Source of the DNA: Burkholderiales bacterium
GTDB taxonomy: Bacteria; Pseudomonadota; Gammaproteobacteria; Burkholderiales; Burkholderiaceae
NCBI GenBank assembly: GCA_947372535.1
Contig: CANBUA010000080.1
Location: 1-17,219 of the forward strand
Reading direction: 5' to 3'
Length of the DNA stretch: 17,219 bases
Shown in pieces: positions 15,331-17,219 of the stretch. Both the position numbers and the translations under genes were made by a program. Position 1 is the stretch's first letter; every line of letters starts with the position of its first letter. The notes beneath the pieces were generated by a model that searched no databases, had not been told where the DNA came from, and saw only the letters and a program-made list of their open reading frames with translations.

Positions 15331-15813
15331 TCACAGGGCAGGTTCGCGTTCCCTCTGCATGGAAAGCGCCACGATGGCAGCACCCGCGGCGATCACCAGC
15401 GCGTCTTCCATGAGCCCGCTGCGGGTCTGGCCATTGCGCGCCATGGCCCGCTTGCGCGCGACCAAGGTCAGGTAGGCCAGCGGGACGGCAGTGGCGACCG
15501 CGACCGCCGTTCCCGCCTGCTCGCGGCCACGTGGGGCCAAGGCGGCGCCAGCAATGCCGGCGCTCATGACACGCGCTACCAGGCCCAGAAAGACGGTTCG
15601 GTCAGGCGCCGTTTTCATCTTGTCGCCAAAGAGTTCCCCCGCGCCCAAGGCCAGCGCACCGACTCTGAACAGCGGGCGATCCAGAAGGACCAACTTTCCG
15701 GGGGTGCGGCCGCCCAGCAGCCGTGCCGTCGTGATGGCGGCCATGGGCGTCATCGATCGCGCGCTCGCGACGGCGCCAATCAAAGCGGAGGACAAGAGGC
15801 TGGGCATTTTCAT
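15331..15813 (-). CDS. DUF4126 family membrane protein
   Basis: About 160 residues from the ATG at 15813 (MKMPSLLSSALIGAV). The frame is open to 15942, but those residues look like translated noncoding sequence, so I rejected the longer start. Family hallmarks are SARSMTPMAAITTARLLG near the start, GALALGAGELFGDKMKTAPDRT in the middle and the repeated small-residue helices that follow (GIAGAALAPRGREQAGTAV). The C-terminus has LMEDALVIAAGAAIVAL, typical of the family's last helix. Three to four membrane segments are visible. The function of DUF4126 is not established. The Shine-Dalgarno is weak. It is the last of three same-strand genes downstream of the LexA box, with an 88-nt gap before it. 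Confidence 0.8.
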   Translation of the reverse strand: MKMPSLLSSALIGAVASARSMTPMAAITTARLLGGRTPGKLVLLDRPLFRVGALALGAGELFGDKMKTAPDRTVFLGLVARVMSAGIAGAALAPRGREQAGTAVAVATAVPLAYLTLVARKRAMARNGQTRSGLMEDALVIAAGAAIVALSMQREREPAL

Positions 15814-15901
15814 AGGGACTCGCAAGTAAGTGGCACCGTTGATTGGCGAACAAATGCATCCAGCAAACAGCGAGCCTGGGCTTGGGGCGCGTCGGTTAGG
15901 T

Positions 15902-16177
15902 TTACGCAGACTGCGGCCACTCAAGGCCGCAGGCATTGACACACGTCACGATCCACAGCTTGCCGAACTTGTCGATCACCGAGCCTCCGCTGGCTGCCGG
16001 CCCGATGGCCTCGAACGGCGAGACCACTTCTCCTTGTTCAGCCAGAACCGTGAAGACACGCTTGGCCTGCCGGAAGTTGGCCGCCTCGAAAGACCAGGCC
16101 TTGCCGGCTTGACGCAGTTGAGCAGGCGGCGAGGCTTCAAAATTCATGCGGGCTGCGAGGGGTTGCATGATGGCCAT
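15902..16177 (-). CDS. Truncated VOC/PhnB-like protein
   Basis: About 91 residues if translation starts at ATG 16177, five nt after the stop of the upstream 59-residue gene; GTG 16213, ATG 16168 and ATG 16147 are alternatives. The C-terminal half resembles the end of VOC (glyoxalase/PhnB-like) proteins: RQAKRVFTVLAEQGEVVSPFEAI, then GGSVIDKFGKLWIV, the equivalent of the usual FG(x)VxDRFGVxWMV ending. PhnB-like proteins are about 140 residues long and begin with a beta-alpha-beta segment holding metal ligands; that part is missing, and a stop codon at about 16229 closes the frame upstream. It is either a 5'-truncated remnant or a short diverged relative. Catalytic activity is unlikely. Confidence 0.5.
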   Translation of the reverse strand: MAIMQPLAARMNFEASPPAQLRQAGKAWSFEAANFRQAKRVFTVLAEQGEVVSPFEAIGPAASGGSVIDKFGKLWIVTCVNACGLEWPQSA

Positions 16178-16182
16178 GCAGC

Positions 16183-16362
16183 TCACTGCGCCAAGCCACC
16201 CAGCTGCAGCCACATGACAGCGGCTTCGTCACCGCGATGGCAGCGCCAGTGATCCTGGTGCGACAGCTCACGGGCCGTTTCTTCAAGTTCATCCCGTTGC
16301 GCACGGGGCCATTGCTGCTGCAAGCGATCCGCACAGCAACTGATCCATTCGACCTCGCTCAT
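16183..16362 (-). CDS. 59-residue SOS-associated small protein
   Basis: I chose the ATG at 16362, not the frame's upper limit at 16419, because TTGGAG lies 8 nt upstream and a LexA box ends 12 nt before it. The soluble protein (MSEVEWISCCADRLQQQWPR, ELEETARELSHQDHW, EAAVMWLQLG) is probably two or three helices, with cysteines at 9, 10 and about 40. Similar short proteins with an EWI/LQxxWP start and an AAVxWLxxG end occur in Burkholderiales, from memory. The LexA box suggests expression after DNA damage. The role is unknown. The VOC-like frame follows directly, so the two may be co-transcribed. Confidence 0.65.
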   Translation of the reverse strand: MSEVEWISCCADRLQQQWPRAQRDELEETARELSHQDHWRCHRGDEAAVMWLQLGGLAQ

Positions 16363-16374
16363 GACCAGCTCCAA

Positions 16375-16394
16375 TACTGTATGAATAAACAGTA
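16375..16394. promoter_or_regulatory. LexA operator (SOS box)
   Basis: TACTGTATGAATAAACAGTA matches the 20-bp LexA consensus TACTGTATATATATACAGTA at all conserved positions (CTGT, 8 nt, ACAG, with TA flanks). It is centred 22 nt upstream of the 59-residue gene's ATG. A divergent plus-strand effect is possible, but no convincing gene starts on that side. Confidence 0.85.
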
Positions 16395-16481
16395 TAGTAG
16401 GCATGGAGGCCACGCGCAAGTTCTATCTTATTCGCCATGACCATGCGATGCACGGCTTAATGCCGGTCAAGCGCGCCTCAC

Positions 16482-17219
16482 CTACTCGCGGACTGGGTAC
16501 ATGCCATTGGTGAGGATGCAGGCGGTCAGGCCCAGCCCTGGTGACTGGGTAGACACCGGCGCGAGGGCAGGCACGATGACGTTGTTCTGCACGGCCACGG
16601 TTCCCCCCGTGATGCCTGATGGCACATTGAATGTCACAGCTGGGTTGCCGGGTGAGCCGCTCATGGTCACACCCAGCCCGCCAAGTGCCACGTCAGTGCC
16701 TGACATCGACGGATTGACATAGATGGGCGCGGCGTTGTTGCCGGTGCCTCCTTGACCCAGCAGGAAGCCTTTGTCGGGAGAGACGGCGCCGCCCACTTTG
16801 CGGGCGCTCAATGTGGCCTGCACATCCAGTGTGCTGGCCACGGCCGGGATGGTCACGGACTGTTGCCCGCCACCCGTGCCGACGAACGTGGCTGGATGCA
16901 CATGAGGCTGCACCGGTGTTTGGGTGGGAGACAGGGTGACTTGCTGTTGACCCAGTTGCTGCCCATAAGCCACCGGTTGGAGGCCTGGGCCGGTGCCCGT
17001 GCCCACCACGTTGCGGCCTCTGAGGTCAGGAATGCCAAAGTTGACGCGGCCATCGCCGCCAAATTTGATGCCCACCAAGGAATAGAGTGCTTGATAGTTG
17101 TTCACTGGCAGCAGGCGACCATCGGCAGGCAGCCAGCCAGACGGGCAATACGAGGTGATGAAGGAGCAGACAGTACCGGTGAAGGAGTCCGGCCCACAGG
17201 CTCTGGCCGGCGACGCGAA
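16482..17219 (-). CDS. Secreted tail-collar-domain protein (microcystin-dependent-protein-like), 5' partial
   Basis: The frame stays open to the right edge, so the start lies outside. The visible 245 codons begin SPARACGPDSFTG, likely just after a signal peptide, then read CPSGWLPADGRLLPVNNYQA and YSLVGIKFGGDGRVNFGIPDLRGR, the classic phage tail collar motif. The GTG at 17105 is internal to this motif and is not the start. A Gln/Pro/Gly/Val-rich region follows, and the end is LTACILTNGMYPVRE. Several Cys (visible residues 8, 18, 25 and one near the end) suggest disulfides and export. Chromosomal relatives occur singly in many proteobacteria, unlinked to phage genes; no other phage gene is seen here. 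The function is unknown; surface adhesion or polymer binding is possible. Confidence 0.8.
   Translation of the reverse strand, partial: FASPARACGPDSFTGTVCSFITSYCPSGWLPADGRLLPVNNYQALYSLVGIKFGGDGRVNFGIPDLRGRNVVGTGTGPGLQPVAYGQQLGQQQVTLSPTQTPVQPHVHPATFVGTGGGQQSVTIPAVASTLDVQATLSARKVGGAVSPDKGFLLGQGGTGNNAAPIYVNPSMSGTDVALGGLGVTMSGSPGNPAVTFNVPSGITGGTVAVQNNVIVPALAPVSTQSPGLGLTACILTNGMYPVRE

Noticed and set aside
16403..16513. 36-codon plus-strand frame starting MEATRKFYLIRHD beside the LexA box
   Set aside because: No good ribosome binding site, it overlaps the 3' end of the tail-collar gene, and the RH-containing stretch is too short to assign to a family.

Overview
The window is GC-rich and comes from a Gram-negative bacterium, most likely a betaproteobacterium of the order Burkholderiales. 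The reasons are four PEP-CTERM proteins, a DUF2157/DUF4401/GDYXXLXY membrane module, a Tat-exported PhoD and a LexA box of the classical enterobacterial type. This is inferred from gene content only. I see no rRNA, tRNA, CRISPR array or insertion sequence.

Layout. The left edge (1-1089, +) holds a 5'-truncated zinc metallopeptidase. It faces a PEP-CTERM gene (1144-1890, -) across a perfect 9-bp inverted repeat. Next is a tightly coupled operon of three membrane proteins on the minus strand: DUF2157, DUF4401 and GDYXXLXY (4358 down to 1979), with two ATGA overlaps. Divergent from it is a stem-rich 210-nt leader and a 29-residue membrane microprotein (4569-4658, +) with a strong ribosome binding site.

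The centre (4707-12244, -) looks like one five-gene operon. Its order is a secreted ExeM/NucH-type nuclease with an RTX tail, two PEP-CTERM proteins, a 5'-nucleotidase and a TPR protein fused to a trypsin-like fold that has lost its catalytic residues. Gaps are 31, 96, 35 and -4 nt. A small plus-strand gene (12561-12983) follows. Then comes a second minus-strand operon: PhoD-type alkaline phosphatase and a DVUA0089-like PEP-CTERM protein. It lies behind a three-repeat Pho box with a correctly placed -10 element.

These two operons fit together as an extracellular phosphorus-scavenging set: the nuclease cuts external DNA, the nucleotidase and phosphatase release phosphate, and the PEP-CTERM proteins may be surface or matrix partners. 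No exosortase lies in the window.

The right end has a DUF4126 membrane protein, a truncated VOC-like protein and a 59-residue protein that starts 12 nt after a perfect LexA operator. A secreted tail-collar-domain protein runs off the right edge.
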